34,343 nt of DNA from Chloroflexi bacterium UBA5177 (lineage in GTDB: Bacteria > Chloroflexota > UBA5177), in contig DHWR01000030.1 of NCBI GenBank assembly GCA_002413265.1, forward strand, positions 1-34,343. Direction: 5' to 3'. Shown piece after piece: positions 15,555-23,267 of the stretch (within the stretch, counting starts at the first letter, position 1; each line of letters begins with the position of its first letter). The notes beneath the pieces are model-generated. The model saw only the letters and a program-made list of their open reading frames with translations. It made no database searches and was not told the DNA's origin. The position numbers and the translations under genes were made by a program.

Positions 15555-17006
15555 ATGGCGACCCAGACGACGGACGCCACCGGAGAGCGGCGAGAGGACG
15601 ACTTTAGCGCCTGGTATATCGATACCGTGCTCAAGTCCCAGCTGGCCGACTACACGGCTGTTCGAGGCTCAATGGTCATACGCCCTTACGGCTATGCAAT
15701 ATGGGAGCGCATCCAGGCCCACGTGGACAAGGAGCTCAAAGCCACCGGCCATCAGAACGCGTATTTCCCTCTCTTCATACCGCTCAGCTTCATACACAAG
15801 GAGGCGGAACACGTCGAAGGGTTTGCTCCGCAGCTAGCCGTGGTCACACATGGCGGCGGCGAGGAGCTGACCGAGCCTCTGGTGGTACGACCAACCTCGG
15901 AAACGATCATCTATGACATGCTTTCGAAGTGGATCGAGTCGTATCGGGACCTACCGGTCCTGCTCAATCAATGGGCAAATGTAGTCCGTTGGGAAATTCG
16001 AACTCGGCCCTTTCTTCGAACCGCCGAGTTTTTATGGCAGGAGGGCCACACTGCTCACGAGACTTTTGAGGAGGCTGACACAGAGGCGCGTCTGATCCTC
16101 GATCTTTACGTCAGGTTCATTGAGGAAGAGCTGGCGATCCCTGTGCTCCAGGGCAGGAAAACAGAAAGCGAGAAGTTTGCCGGAGCTCTCTATACCTACA
16201 CCATGGAGGCCCTCATGGGAGACGCGAAAGCGCTCCAGATGGGAACCAGCCACAACCTCGGCCAGAACTTCTCGAAGGCCTTCGACGTGACCTTTCTAGA
16301 TAGAGATGGCAGTCGCGAGTTTCCATGGTCGACCAGCTGGGCTGTGACGACTCGCCTGGTGGGTGCAATCGTCATGGTCCACGGGGATGACAAGGGCTTG
16401 AGGCTGCCTCCCCGCATTGCTCCGACTCAGGTCGTGATTATTCCCATCTGGCGAAAAGAAGAGGATCGGGACAAGATAGAGCCCTATGTAGCGGAGGTTC
16501 AACACGATCTGCTCGAAGCCGATATTCGTGTGCACGTCGATTGGCGAGACCAAGTTACGCCAGGGTTCAAATTCAATGATTGGGAGCTGCGGGGCGTGCC
16601 CCTGAGAATTGAGATTGGACCTCGTGACGTGGAGAATGCGCAGGCCGTGTTCGTGCGGAGGGACTCCCGGGAAAAGCGCCCGGTGGATCGAGAGTCGATT
16701 CGGGCCTCGGCGCTTGAATGCCTCGACTCTGTCCAGCAGTCTCTATTTGAGCAGGCGAAGAGGTACCGGGAAGTGCACACTGCCTCGGCGAATAGCTGGG
16801 AGACCCTTGCGCGGCTGCTGGAAGACAGAGGCGGTTTCGTGTGGGTCGACTGGTGCGACTCACAGCCGTGTACGCAGAAGCTGGCCGCGGAGAAGGCGAC
16901 AGTGCGAGCGATCCCCCTTGAAGAAGGGGAAGCAATTCCGCTTGGTCCGTGCATTTGCTGCGGCGAAGCGGCCAAATTCCGATGCGTTGTAGCACGCTCG
17001 TATTAG
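15555..17006 (+). CDS. proS: Proline--tRNA ligase, archaeal/eukaryotic type
   Basis: A 483-residue class II prolyl-tRNA synthetase of the shorter type (no inserted editing domain, extra C-terminal zinc-binding domain), known from archaea and a minority of bacteria. Seen: GSMVIRPYGYAIWERIQ (motif 1), RPTSETIIYDML, NVVRWEIRTRPFLRTAEFLW (motif 2), WAVTTRLVGAIVMVHGDD (motif 3), the anticodon domain (~285-390), and Cys-rich C-terminus (DWCDSQPC, GPCICCGE). The ATG at 15555 has GAAGGG 9 bases upstream. It follows the secreted SH3 protein by 15 bases. Lacking the editing insertion, it would rely on a separate factor to clear Ala-tRNA-Pro. Confidence 0.96.
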   Translation: MATQTTDATGERREDDFSAWYIDTVLKSQLADYTAVRGSMVIRPYGYAIWERIQAHVDKELKATGHQNAYFPLFIPLSFIHKEAEHVEGFAPQLAVVTHGGGEELTEPLVVRPTSETIIYDMLSKWIESYRDLPVLLNQWANVVRWEIRTRPFLRTAEFLWQEGHTAHETFEEADTEARLILDLYVRFIEEELAIPVLQGRKTESEKFAGALYTYTMEALMGDAKALQMGTSHNLGQNFSKAFDVTFLDRDGSREFPWSTSWAVTTRLVGAIVMVHGDDKGLRLPPRIAPTQVVIIPIWRKEEDRDKIEPYVAEVQHDLLEADIRVHVDWRDQVTPGFKFNDWELRGVPLRIEIGPRDVENAQAVFVRRDSREKRPVDRESIRASALECLDSVQQSLFEQAKRYREVHTASANSWETLARLLEDRGGFVWVDWCDSQPCTQKLAAEKATVRAIPLEEGEAIPLGPCICCGEAAKFRCVVARSY

Positions 17007-17047
17007 GTGCTATGACGTGCCGCAGTTCGCCCTTTCTTGCCCGATGC

Positions 17048-17081
17048 TTGACAGCGTACCGCTACGTGGGCGTGCTATTCT
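17048..17081 (+). promoter_or_regulatory. Possible promoter of rpoD
   Basis: TTGACA (17048-17053) is followed by TGCTAT (17073-17078, spacing 19) or the better TATTCT (17076-17081), which has TG one base ahead and so is an extended -10. The TTGACA-to-TATTCT spacing of 22 is too long for a standard pair, so the extended -10 reading is favoured. A transcript would start about 17088, which fits a translation start at 17121 and excludes the upstream GTG at 17082. Confidence 0.35.
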
Positions 17082-17120
17082 GTGCCCATCGGACGGGGGA
17101 CGCCGTCCGGGGAAGAGGCC

Positions 17121-18251
17121 GTGTTGAGCGATGAGTCCGATGGAGGCCGTCCGGACGAGGACGGTGCGTGGAGCGCGCGCCTGGAGGTTGGATCCGTCGG
17201 AACACTGACTAGCCCGGACGCCGAGCTGCCCGTCGAGGCAGAGGCCGAAGAAGCCGAAGTCCCGGAACCGAGCGAGGTCGATATACAGCTCGAGGCCGAG
17301 GTGGCTGAGGAGGTGGTCCCACCCGAGGAGCTCGAGAAAGTCCTCGACTCTGAGGGCGCCCCCACAGACGATCCAGTACGGATGTACCTGCGTGAGATAG
17401 GTCGGGTACGTCTGCTGCGGGGCACGGAAGAGGTCGATCTTGCTAAAGCCATGCGTTACGGCGACGGCGAAATGGCGAAACGGAACAGCGGCGAGCCATT
17501 CGAGCAGGCGACAATTGAGTGGGGCATGGAAGCGCGCAGAAAGCTGACAGAGGCTAATCTGCGACTGGTCGTGAGCGTCGCCAAAAAGTATATCGGGCGC
17601 GGTATGAATCTGCTGGACCTGGTTCAGGAGGGCAATATCGGGCTCATTCGTGCGGTGGCAAAATTCGACCACACTAAGGGATACAAGTTCTCAACCTACG
17701 CGACTTGGTGGATCCGTCAGGCGATAACACGCGCCATAGCCGATCAAGCACGCACTATCCGCATACCGGTTCACATGGTTGAAACGATCAACAAGGTTGT
17801 TAGAGTCTCGCGACGCCTCATGCAGGAGATCGGCCGAGAACCAACGCCCGACGAGATTGGGCGCGAGCTGGACCTGTCACCTGAGAAGGTTCGAGAAATC
17901 CTGAATGTGAATCGAACTCCGGTTTCGCTCGAGACGCCGATCGGTGAGGAAGAAGACAGTAATCTCGGGGACTTCCTTCCGGATGAGAGTGGCGAGGCTC
18001 CGTCCGACGCCGCGTCATATCAGCTGCTACGAGAGTCCCTCGGAGAGGTGCTGAGTCAACTCACCGAGCGCGAGCGAGAAGTGTTGCGGCTCCGATTCGG
18101 GCTGGTAGATGGCAGAAGTCGAACGCTAGAAGAAGTGGGCAAAGAGTTCAACGTCACGCGCGAGCGAATTCGGCAGATAGAGGCCAAGGCACTGCGAAAA
18201 CTGCGTCATCCGTCGAGAAGTCGAAAGCTCAGAGACTTCCTCGAGCCGTAA
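17121..18251 (+). CDS. rpoD: RNA polymerase primary sigma factor (SigA/RpoD)
   Basis: The housekeeping sigma factor, 376 aa. An acidic N-terminal ~75 residues (Glu/Asp/Pro-rich) replaces a classical region 1.1. Region 1.2 begins at [17 protein letters not shown]. Region 2 holds [30 protein letters not shown], and the -10-binding [17 protein letters not shown]. Region 3 follows [10 protein letters not shown]. Region 4 has [15 protein letters not shown] and [20 protein letters not shown] for the -35. I take the GTG at 17121 (GGAAGAGG just before it); a TTG at 17124 is equally spaced. The conserved regions 2.4 and 4.2 agree with the TTGAAG/TATACT promoter in front of the tRNA. Confidence 0.96.
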   Translation: MLSDESDGGRPDEDGAWSARLEVGSVGTLTSPDAELPVEAEAEEAEVPEPSEVDIQLEAEVAEEVVPPEELEKVLDSEGAPTDDPVRMYLREIGRVRLLRGTEEVDLAKAMRYGDGEMAKRNSGEPFEQATIEWGMEARRKLTEANLRLVVSVAKKYIGRGMNLLDLVQEGNIGLIRAVAKFDHTKGYKFSTYATWWIRQAITRAIADQARTIRIPVHMVETINKVVRVSRRLMQEIGREPTPDEIGRELDLSPEKVREILNVNRTPVSLETPIGEEEDSNLGDFLPDESGEAPSDAASYQLLRESLGEVLSQLTEREREVLRLRFGLVDGRSRTLEEVGKEFNVTRERIRQIEAKALRKLRHPSRSRKLRDFLEP

Positions 18252-18262
18252 CCTGCCGGAGC

Positions 18263-18292
18263 TTGAAGGCACTTTGAAGCCGACCGTATACT
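18263..18292 (+). promoter_or_regulatory. Promoter of tRNA-Asn
   Basis: TTGAAG (18263-18268) and TATACT (18287-18292) are separated by 18 bases, a good primary-sigma promoter. Transcription would begin near 18299, at the very foot of the hairpin that ends the rpoD message. It lies in the 80-base gap after rpoD. Confidence 0.6.
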
Positions 18293-18299
18293 GAACGAG

Positions 18300-18329
18300 C
18301 GTTGTGAGCCCTTTGCTCGCAACGTTTTT
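18300..18329 (+). terminator. Intrinsic terminator of rpoD
   Basis: A 10-base-pair stem (CGTTGTGAGC with GCTCGCAACG, one G-U pair), 5-base loop and TTTTT tail. It ends the rpoD message just before the tRNA. The tRNA promoter starts transcripts at its first base, so the hairpin would also be the 5' end of the tRNA precursor, where it is too early to terminate efficiently. Confidence 0.85.
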
Positions 18330-18331
18330 AT

Positions 18332-18406
18332 TCCGGCGTAGCTCAGTGGTAGAGCGGGCGGCTGTTAACCGCTTGGTCGTAGGTTCGAGTCCTACCGCCG
18401 GAGCCA
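18332..18406 (+). tRNA. tRNA-Asn (anticodon GTT)
   Basis: A complete cloverleaf: acceptor stem TCCGGCG (18332-18338) paired with CGCCGGA (18396-18402), D arm with GCTCAGTGGTAGAGC, anticodon loop CTGTTAA with GTT at 18364-18366, and T arm GTAGGTTCGAGTCCTAC. The discriminator is G, and the CCA end (18404-18406) is encoded. It has its own promoter and is followed by a hairpin at 18419-18445. Confidence 0.98.
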
Positions 18407-18418
18407 CAGTCTGAAACG

Positions 18419-18445
18419 AACCGGGAAGCCAAACGCTTCCCGGTT
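18419..18445. terminator. Hairpin terminator after tRNA-Asn, probably two-way
   Basis: A perfect 11-base-pair stem (AACCGGGAAGC with GCTTCCCGGTT) around a CAAAC loop, between the tRNA and the converging membrane-protein gene that stops at 18480. The downstream T content is modest on either strand, so termination strength is uncertain. I see it as the shared end of both transcripts. Confidence 0.65.
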
Positions 18446-18479
18446 CCGCGCTTAACCTAGCCCACCGGCCCTTAAAACC

Positions 18480-19283
18480 TCACGCGACACTCTCGGCACT
18501 TCGCCGCCGAAGAGCGAAGCGCCGTGAAAAGAACTGGTTGCGGGCCAGCCGAGCCGCGATTGCTATGGAGGTAAAATCCATAACGCAGTAGCCGGCGGCG
18601 ATCACCGAGGGAGGATTGCCACTTGGTATGTGGCTGATCGGGGCCAGCACCTGCCACGTCCAATTGCCCAGTCCGGTGCCAAACAGCTCGAGATACGAGG
18701 TAATGAAGAATGCCGCTGCATAGACGGGTGCGGAAGGTTTCCGCATGAACCAGACGAAGAGTGGCCAGAACAGCGCTCCGGTCACGTCGACCCGATGCAG
18801 CAGCAACGGCTCGAGCGTCAGTCCGAACACCATCCAAAGGGTGGCCGCACTCAATGCCAGATATTTTGCCTGGCGACCATAGTTGAGAAACAGGGGTGTT
18901 CGCGCAGCGCGCAAGGCGAACAAATACACCAGGCCGTGGCCCGGCGGGACGAACATCGGCACATTGTGATACCGATATCGATAGATGCCCCATACGACGG
19001 AGGACCAGAGCTCGACGCACGTCGACACGGCGACCATGATCCAAACCTGCGTGCGCTCACTGGGCAGGGAAAACCGAGTGGCGACGATCAGGATGAGCCA
19101 GGCTCCGAGGCCGAGAAGATGCTGCTGCCAAATCGACGACGTGTGTACATCGGCAATGAAGGCTATCGGTATCAGCGCCAGCAAGAAGATGTGATAGGTG
19201 TACGGCGCGACTCGGCGGTTTACAGTCCGAACGAACGGGGTTTGCGGTGGAGGGCCCGTTCTCGCCGTCGCGGCTTCGATCAT
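18480..19283 (-). CDS. Multi-pass membrane protein of unknown function
   Basis: A 267-residue integral membrane protein with about seven hydrophobic stretches (for example 29-45 HIFLLALIPIAFIAD, 54-69, 82-99, 142-160, 166-180, 186-202, 225-246). The polar loops are rich in aromatic and Gly residues: YRYRYHNVPMFVPPGHGLVYLF and TGLGNWTWQVLAPISHIPSGNPP. These look conserved and could line a pocket. The long basic C-terminal tail (FFSRRFALRRR) is probably cytoplasmic. I cannot name the family. It stands alone, converging on tRNA-Asn, with a TATAAT box 73-78 bases before its ATG. Confidence 0.75.
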   Translation of the reverse strand: MIEAATARTGPPPQTPFVRTVNRRVAPYTYHIFLLALIPIAFIADVHTSSIWQQHLLGLGAWLILIVATRFSLPSERTQVWIMVAVSTCVELWSSVVWGIYRYRYHNVPMFVPPGHGLVYLFALRAARTPLFLNYGRQAKYLALSAATLWMVFGLTLEPLLLHRVDVTGALFWPLFVWFMRKPSAPVYAAAFFITSYLELFGTGLGNWTWQVLAPISHIPSGNPPSVIAAGYCVMDFTSIAIAARLARNQFFSRRFALRRRSAESVA

Positions 19284-19355
19284 GTCGTCAGGATGGCTCC
19301 ATCAATACGGTGGGCATTGTGAGCTGGAAACTAGAAGCATCCCGCGCACCTGGCG

Positions 19356-19361
19356 ATTATA
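19356..19361 (-). promoter_or_regulatory. Possible -10 (TATAAT) of the membrane-protein gene
   Basis: TATAAT on the minus strand, preceded by a weak -35 (AACGAA at 17 bases). It puts the transcript start near 19349 and a leader of about 66 bases before the ATG at 19283, where no strong riboswitch-like fold is apparent. Confidence 0.4.
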
Positions 19362-19442
19362 CGAAGACCTGGGCCAGCTTCGTTGAGCCACCGCCCCGTC
19401 CGATGGGGAGCGTCGAATAGAGGCTGTGCGGTTGCTTTCCCG

Positions 19443-19574
19443 GAGGCCGGCCGGGGGAGGCGTTGGTTGATGAGGAGGAGTCCTAGTGTCCCCGGCCGGC
19501 CTCGAAATGGAGGAAGGAAGCACCCTCATACTACGGGGGGGACATTAGAGGGCCATGAGAAGCCGATTGGCCCT
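19443..19574. other. Structured intergenic segment with three hairpins
   Basis: This lies in the 373-base gap between xseB and the membrane-protein gene, where no protein frame looks real. It holds three successive inverted repeats. First is a perfect 14-bp stem, GAGGCCGGCCGGGG (19443-19456) with CCCCGGCCGGCCTC (19490-19503), around a 33-base purine-rich loop. Second is ATGGAGG/CCCTCAT (19507-19529) with one bulge. Third is AGGGCCA/TGGCCCT (19549-19574) around 12 bases. None has a T-run, so it is not a plain terminator. It matches no RNA family I know, so a novel small RNA, a leader or a protein-binding site are all possible. Confidence 0.5.
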
Positions 19575-19656
19575 TCATTAGCGTTTTGCCCAGTCTTTCG
19601 AAGCGTTCGAGACCCTGGAAGGCAGCCCTCAATAGACACTGCGGCGGACGCGTTCG

Positions 19657-19926
19657 TCAGAACGACGGCGGCGCCTGATCGCCGTCTTCCACGGTCGAAT
19701 CCACGCTATATTCCTCGAAACGCTCCTGAACTGACTGGGTCAACTTTTGGACCTGAAGCTCGGCTCGTGAGATCAGATCCTCAGTCTGTTGAGCGAGCTC
19801 GGTTCCACGGCGGTAGAGTGCCACCGCGTCTTCTAGGGGAACATCAGGCTTTTGGAGTTTTTCGACGACGGCCTGGAGCTCTTCGAGGGCCTGCTCAAAC
19901 GTGGGAGCAGGAGCGGGCTCGGTCAT
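19657..19926 (-). CDS. xseB: Exodeoxyribonuclease VII small subunit
   Basis: The 89-residue small subunit of exonuclease VII, which cuts single-stranded DNA into oligonucleotides with XseA. It shows the family core FEQALEELQAVVEKLQ, the PLEDAVALYRRGTELAQQTED stretch and a coiled-coil tail. The start overlaps the xseA stop by 4 bases (translational coupling). It is the last gene of the alaS-to-xseB run; the structured segment follows its stop, and no U-rich terminator is visible. Confidence 0.93.
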   Translation of the reverse strand: MTEPAPAPTFEQALEELQAVVEKLQKPDVPLEDAVALYRRGTELAQQTEDLISRAELQVQKLTQSVQERFEEYSVDSTVEDGDQAPPSF

Positions 19927-21152
19927 TCGCTCTCATCCACACGTGCGGTGAACTCTCCATCCGAGACCTGAGCTCGCAATCGTGCACCGGGGCGCGCCCC
20001 AGCGCGAGTGCTGACTATCCCGCCGTTTTCCACATCCGTGAGGACGGCATAGCCTCGCGCCAGGATGGCCAGCGGATCGAGGGCACTCAGATGTGAGCGC
20101 AAAGCCTTGAGACGATTGCGCTTCTCCCGAACGAGCCCGTGAACCGCTCGCCCCGCGCTCTCCGTGAGCTCGTCGAGTCTCTGGTGGCGCTCGTGAAGCC
20201 GCTGCTTCGGGCTCGATCGAAGCAGTGCTCGATTAACCTCCACGAAGTGTCTCCTCTCACGGCGCAGACGTTCACTCATCGCATACGTTGCGTCGTGGTG
20301 GTAACCTCGGACGGCCTTGACTGTGGCGCCGAGATCGGGAACTGAGGCGGCCGCGGCGAGCGAAGGGGTCGCGGCACGCAGGTCGGCAACAAAGTCGACG
20401 ATCGTGTAATCCGTTTCGTGTCCGACGCCCGTAATCACAGGGACCCTGGAGGCGAAGATGGCCCGGGCCAGGCGCTCGTCGTTGAACGCCAGAAGATCTT
20501 CCGGAGATCCTCCGCCACGCACGAGCAAGATTACCTCCGCGTCGGTCAGCCTGTTCACGATATCCAGTGCCATAACCATTTCGTCAGCTGCGCGGGGTCC
20601 CTGGACGGATACTCCGGCCGATATGACAGTAACGAACGGGCATTGAGATCGCAGCCGGTGGAGAACGTCGTGGTACGCCTGTCCTCCCACAGAGGTCACG
20701 AGAGCCACTTTCTTGGGAAACGGTGGGATTGGCCGCTTCCGTTCGGTATTGAACAGTCCTTCCTTTTCTAGGCGAGCCTTTAGATCCTCGAACCGTCGAT
20801 GGAATGCCCCTTCTCCTTCGGTCACCACGCGGTCCACGGTGACCTGATATTCGCCTCGCGCCTCGTACACGGTCAGTACGCCGTGGACGACGGTCGTCAC
20901 TCCCTTGCGAATCGAGGCAACCTCAGCCATTTGTGTCAGCGCCTCGCGCCGATACATGACGCACCGAATCTGACTCCCGGTGTCCTTGATAGTGAAGTAG
21001 ACATGCCCAGACGAGGCTCGGTTGAACTCACTCACCTCTCCTCTGATGGAAAGGGCCGCCATGAACTCATCGTGCTCGAGGAGGAACTTCAAATATCGAG
21101 TGACCTGAGTCACACTCATCGGCCCGGTCACGACGGGGGCGACTTCAGCCAT
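19923..21152 (-). CDS. xseA: Exodeoxyribonuclease VII large subunit
   Basis: Catalytic subunit (409 aa) of exonuclease VII. An N-terminal OB fold (MSVTQVTRYLKFLLEHDE and IRGEVSEFNRASSGHVYFT) is followed by the catalytic domain with VALVTSVGGQAYHDVL, ILLVRGGGSPEDLLAFND and PVITGVGHETDYTIVDFVADLRA. The C-terminal coiled coil contacts XseB. The ATG at 21152 overlaps the end of the accB-like gene by 8 bases. The length is near the family norm. Confidence 0.95.
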   Translation of the reverse strand: MAEVAPVVTGPMSVTQVTRYLKFLLEHDEFMAALSIRGEVSEFNRASSGHVYFTIKDTGSQIRCVMYRREALTQMAEVASIRKGVTTVVHGVLTVYEARGEYQVTVDRVVTEGEGAFHRRFEDLKARLEKEGLFNTERKRPIPPFPKKVALVTSVGGQAYHDVLHRLRSQCPFVTVISAGVSVQGPRAADEMVMALDIVNRLTDAEVILLVRGGGSPEDLLAFNDERLARAIFASRVPVITGVGHETDYTIVDFVADLRAATPSLAAAASVPDLGATVKAVRGYHHDATYAMSERLRRERRHFVEVNRALLRSSPKQRLHERHQRLDELTESAGRAVHGLVREKRNRLKALRSHLSALDPLAILARGYAVLTDVENGGIVSTRAGARPGARLRAQVSDGEFTARVDESE

Positions 21153-21573
21153 CGAGTGTTACTTCGAATAGCGGCTGGCCGTACTCCACAGGATGGCCAT
21201 CGGTTTCCAAGACGCGGGTCACCGTGCCCGACACGCCAGATCTGACATCGGTCAAAACTTGAAGGGCTTCGATGATGCCGACAACGGTGTCCGGCTCGAC
21301 GTGGCTGCCCTCGCCGACCAGCGGCGACATGCCGGGCTTACCGGCTCGATAAAACGTGCCCACCAGTGGCGCGACCACGGAGTGAACTGGCAAGGTTCCG
21401 ATCGTCGCGGTGTCTTCGAAAGACGAACCATCGGGGCTGCTTTCTAATATCTCACTACGGTGCAGGCGAACGCTGATCTCTCCCTGCTGTATCTCGAGTT
21501 CGCGAATATCAGTGCATCGCACCACATCCAGCAGGGCTGCAAGCTCGTTCTTGAGATAGCTGTCAACGTCCAT
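21145..21573 (-). CDS. AccB-like biotinyl-domain protein lacking the biotin lysine
   Basis: A 142-residue relative of the biotin carboxyl carrier subunit of acetyl-CoA carboxylase. The C-terminal domain is plainly AccB: VVAPLVGTFYRAGKPG, the GEGSHVEPDTVVGIIEAL strand, and a final GHPVEYGQPLFEV. The normal E-A-M-K biotinylation site reads E102-A-L-Q105 (codon CAA), so it cannot carry biotin there. It sits between efp and xseA, the place where efp-accB-accC is usual in other bacteria, but accC is missing. It may be a decayed or repurposed carrier; another accB is expected elsewhere. The ATG at 21573 follows efp by 13 bases. Confidence 0.85.
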   Translation of the reverse strand: MDVDSYLKNELAALLDVVRCTDIRELEIQQGEISVRLHRSEILESSPDGSSFEDTATIGTLPVHSVVAPLVGTFYRAGKPGMSPLVGEGSHVEPDTVVGIIEALQVLTDVRSGVSGTVTRVLETDGHPVEYGQPLFEVTLDG

Positions 21574-21586
21574 GACCAGGGCTCAC

Positions 21587-22144
21587 CTACGCTCGCTCGA
21601 GGTATTGGCCGGAACGGGTATCGACGCGAATGAGGTCCTCCTCGTTCACAAAAAGCGGAACCTGCACCGTCATACCGGTCTCCAAGGTGGCGGGCTTGGT
21701 GCCTCCGGTCGCAGTGTCCCCGCGGTATCCGGGGTCGGTCTGAGTCACTTTCAGCTCTACATTAGCGGGCAGCTCGGCTCCTATCGCTTGATCCTGATAC
21801 GACATTATGTCGAGCGTAAGCTGATCCTTGAGATACGGGATTACCTCGCCCAGCTGTGATGCGTTCATGATCGTCTGCTCGTAGGTTTCCGTATCCATGA
21901 AGTAGTACGTGTCTCCATCGTGATAGAGATACTGCACCGGCTTCCGGTCGACGATGGCACGACGGAACTTCTCGCCGGCCTGAAAGGTTCTTTCGACGGT
22001 CGTACCGGTCTTCAGATTGCGGATCTTGAGCCGCACCTGGGCGCTGCCGCGACCAATCTTGATGTGGTGATATTCGAGGACGGTCCAGAGATCCCCGTCC
22101 ATGTCGAGGGTCATCCCTCGCTTCAGATCACCGGTCGAAATCAT
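21587..22144 (-). CDS. efp: Elongation factor P
   Basis: A 185-residue tRNA-shaped factor that rescues ribosomes stalled at polyproline. All three beta-barrel domains are present: the KOW-like N-terminal domain (MISTGDLKRGMTLDMDGD), the middle OB domain (FMDTETYEQTIM) and the C-terminal domain ending DTRSGQYLERA. The ribosome-contacting tip is K29-I-G-R32-G-S-A. Arg at 32 rather than Lys, and Ile for the usual Pro, differ from the E. coli tip. Arg tips are rhamnosylated by EarP in some bacteria, but no earP or modification gene is in the window. It follows mltG by 10 bases. Confidence 0.96.
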   Translation of the reverse strand: MISTGDLKRGMTLDMDGDLWTVLEYHHIKIGRGSAQVRLKIRNLKTGTTVERTFQAGEKFRRAIVDRKPVQYLYHDGDTYYFMDTETYEQTIMNASQLGEVIPYLKDQLTLDIMSYQDQAIGAELPANVELKVTQTDPGYRGDTATGGTKPATLETGMTVQVPLFVNEEDLIRVDTRSGQYLERA

Positions 22145-22154
22145 CTCGGCCCTT

Positions 22155-23267
22155 CTAGTGAGGCTGATATCGCTGAATGTTCGCGTCTTGTTGCGCTTGC
22201 GTCACGGCAAAGGCGTGCCACCCGGTACCGCCCTTCGCGACAAAGAACATGAATCGAGTTGAGTTTGGGTTGACGGCGGCTTTGATGCTCAGCAGACCCG
22301 GGTTGGCAATTGGTCCTGGTGGCAAACCGTAGTGGGTGTAAGAGTTGTATGGCGAAGCGACGTGGAGCTGGTCGAGTGTGAGCACCGGCCACCAGTCTTT
22401 GGGCGTGCCGACCGCATATTGAATGGTTGGATCGGCATTTAGAAACCAACCCTGCCGCAGACGGTTGACGTACACGCCGGCAATCGTCGGCCGTTCTGGT
22501 TCGTGAACTGCTTCCCGTTCCACAATCGACGCCAGAGTGAGCACTTGATAGATGCTGAACTTGCGGGCGTGAGCTTGCTGGCGCATGGCCTGGGTGAAGT
22601 TCTGGTCCAGGTTCTGGACCATATCTCTTGCAAACTGCTTGCCTGTGAACTGCTTGGGAACCTTGTACGTGTCCGGGAAAAGGTATCCCTCGAGGCTGGC
22701 GTTAGCCGGCTTGTCATTCAAGATCGTGGCATTGAGGTACTTGAGATCAGGATGTTTCGCTTCCTGAAGGAAACTCTTTGAGTCAATCCCGTGGCGCTGA
22801 AGGATCGCTGCAATTTCAAGCATGCGCTTACCTTCTGGGATGGTGATCTTGAACAGCTGCTGCTTGTAGATCGCCAAAGCGTTCACCATGTCGTCCACGC
22901 TCATGTTCTTTCGCAAGGTGTACGCGCCCGGCTTCAGATTGCTGGCAAGGCCATGGAAACGCGCGTCGAGGCGGAAGATGAGAGAGTTCCCGATAAGGCC
23001 TTTTGCCGCTAGGCGATTCGCGATGCTGGTCACCGTGTCGCCCTGAGTCACCTGAAAGGTGAACCGCTGGCCGCCGCTGCCCTCCGCTCGATGGATCATC
23101 CAATAGAGGGTTCCGAAACCGCCCAAAACCACTGCGAAAACGAGTACGAAGACGACGAAAATCAGGCGCCCCCACACACGAGAGTGATACTGCGGCGTCA
23201 CGTACGTCCTCTGCTCGAGAACTGGCCGGGCTCTGCGCGGCGCTACCGGTCCACTACTGCTACTCAC
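22155..23267 (-). CDS. mltG: Endolytic murein transglycosylase MltG
   Basis: A 370-residue membrane-bound lytic enzyme that cleaves nascent peptidoglycan and sets glycan strand length. A short Pro/Arg-rich cytoplasmic tail is followed by one transmembrane helix (~33-57, LIFVVFVLVFAVVLGGFGTLYW). A LysM-like subdomain (FTFQVTQGDTVTSIANRL) comes next, and then the catalytic domain with SLEGYLFPDTY and LTLASIVEREA, where Glu250 is the likely acid. It also has NADPTIQYAVG and YNSYTHYGLPPGPIANPG. The start is a GTG overlapping the ruvX stop by 4 bases. Length is near normal. Confidence 0.95.
   Translation of the reverse strand: MSSSSGPVAPRRARPVLEQRTYVTPQYHSRVWGRLIFVVFVLVFAVVLGGFGTLYWMIHRAEGSGGQRFTFQVTQGDTVTSIANRLAAKGLIGNSLIFRLDARFHGLASNLKPGAYTLRKNMSVDDMVNALAIYKQQLFKITIPEGKRMLEIAAILQRHGIDSKSFLQEAKHPDLKYLNATILNDKPANASLEGYLFPDTYKVPKQFTGKQFARDMVQNLDQNFTQAMRQQAHARKFSIYQVLTLASIVEREAVHEPERPTIAGVYVNRLRQGWFLNADPTIQYAVGTPKDWWPVLTLDQLHVASPYNSYTHYGLPPGPIANPGLLSIKAAVNPNSTRFMFFVAKGGTGWHAFAVTQAQQDANIQRYQPH

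Noticed and set aside
17082..17120. An upstream GTG start for rpoD adding 13 residues.
   Set aside because: It falls directly behind the probable -10 box, has no ribosome site and is unlike sigma factor N-termini.
19511..19521. GGAAGGAAGCA resembling the apical loop of SRP RNA.
   Set aside because: The 5' strand that should pair (CAGGTCC) is missing and the flanks do not form helix 8; it fits better as the loop of a separate hairpin.
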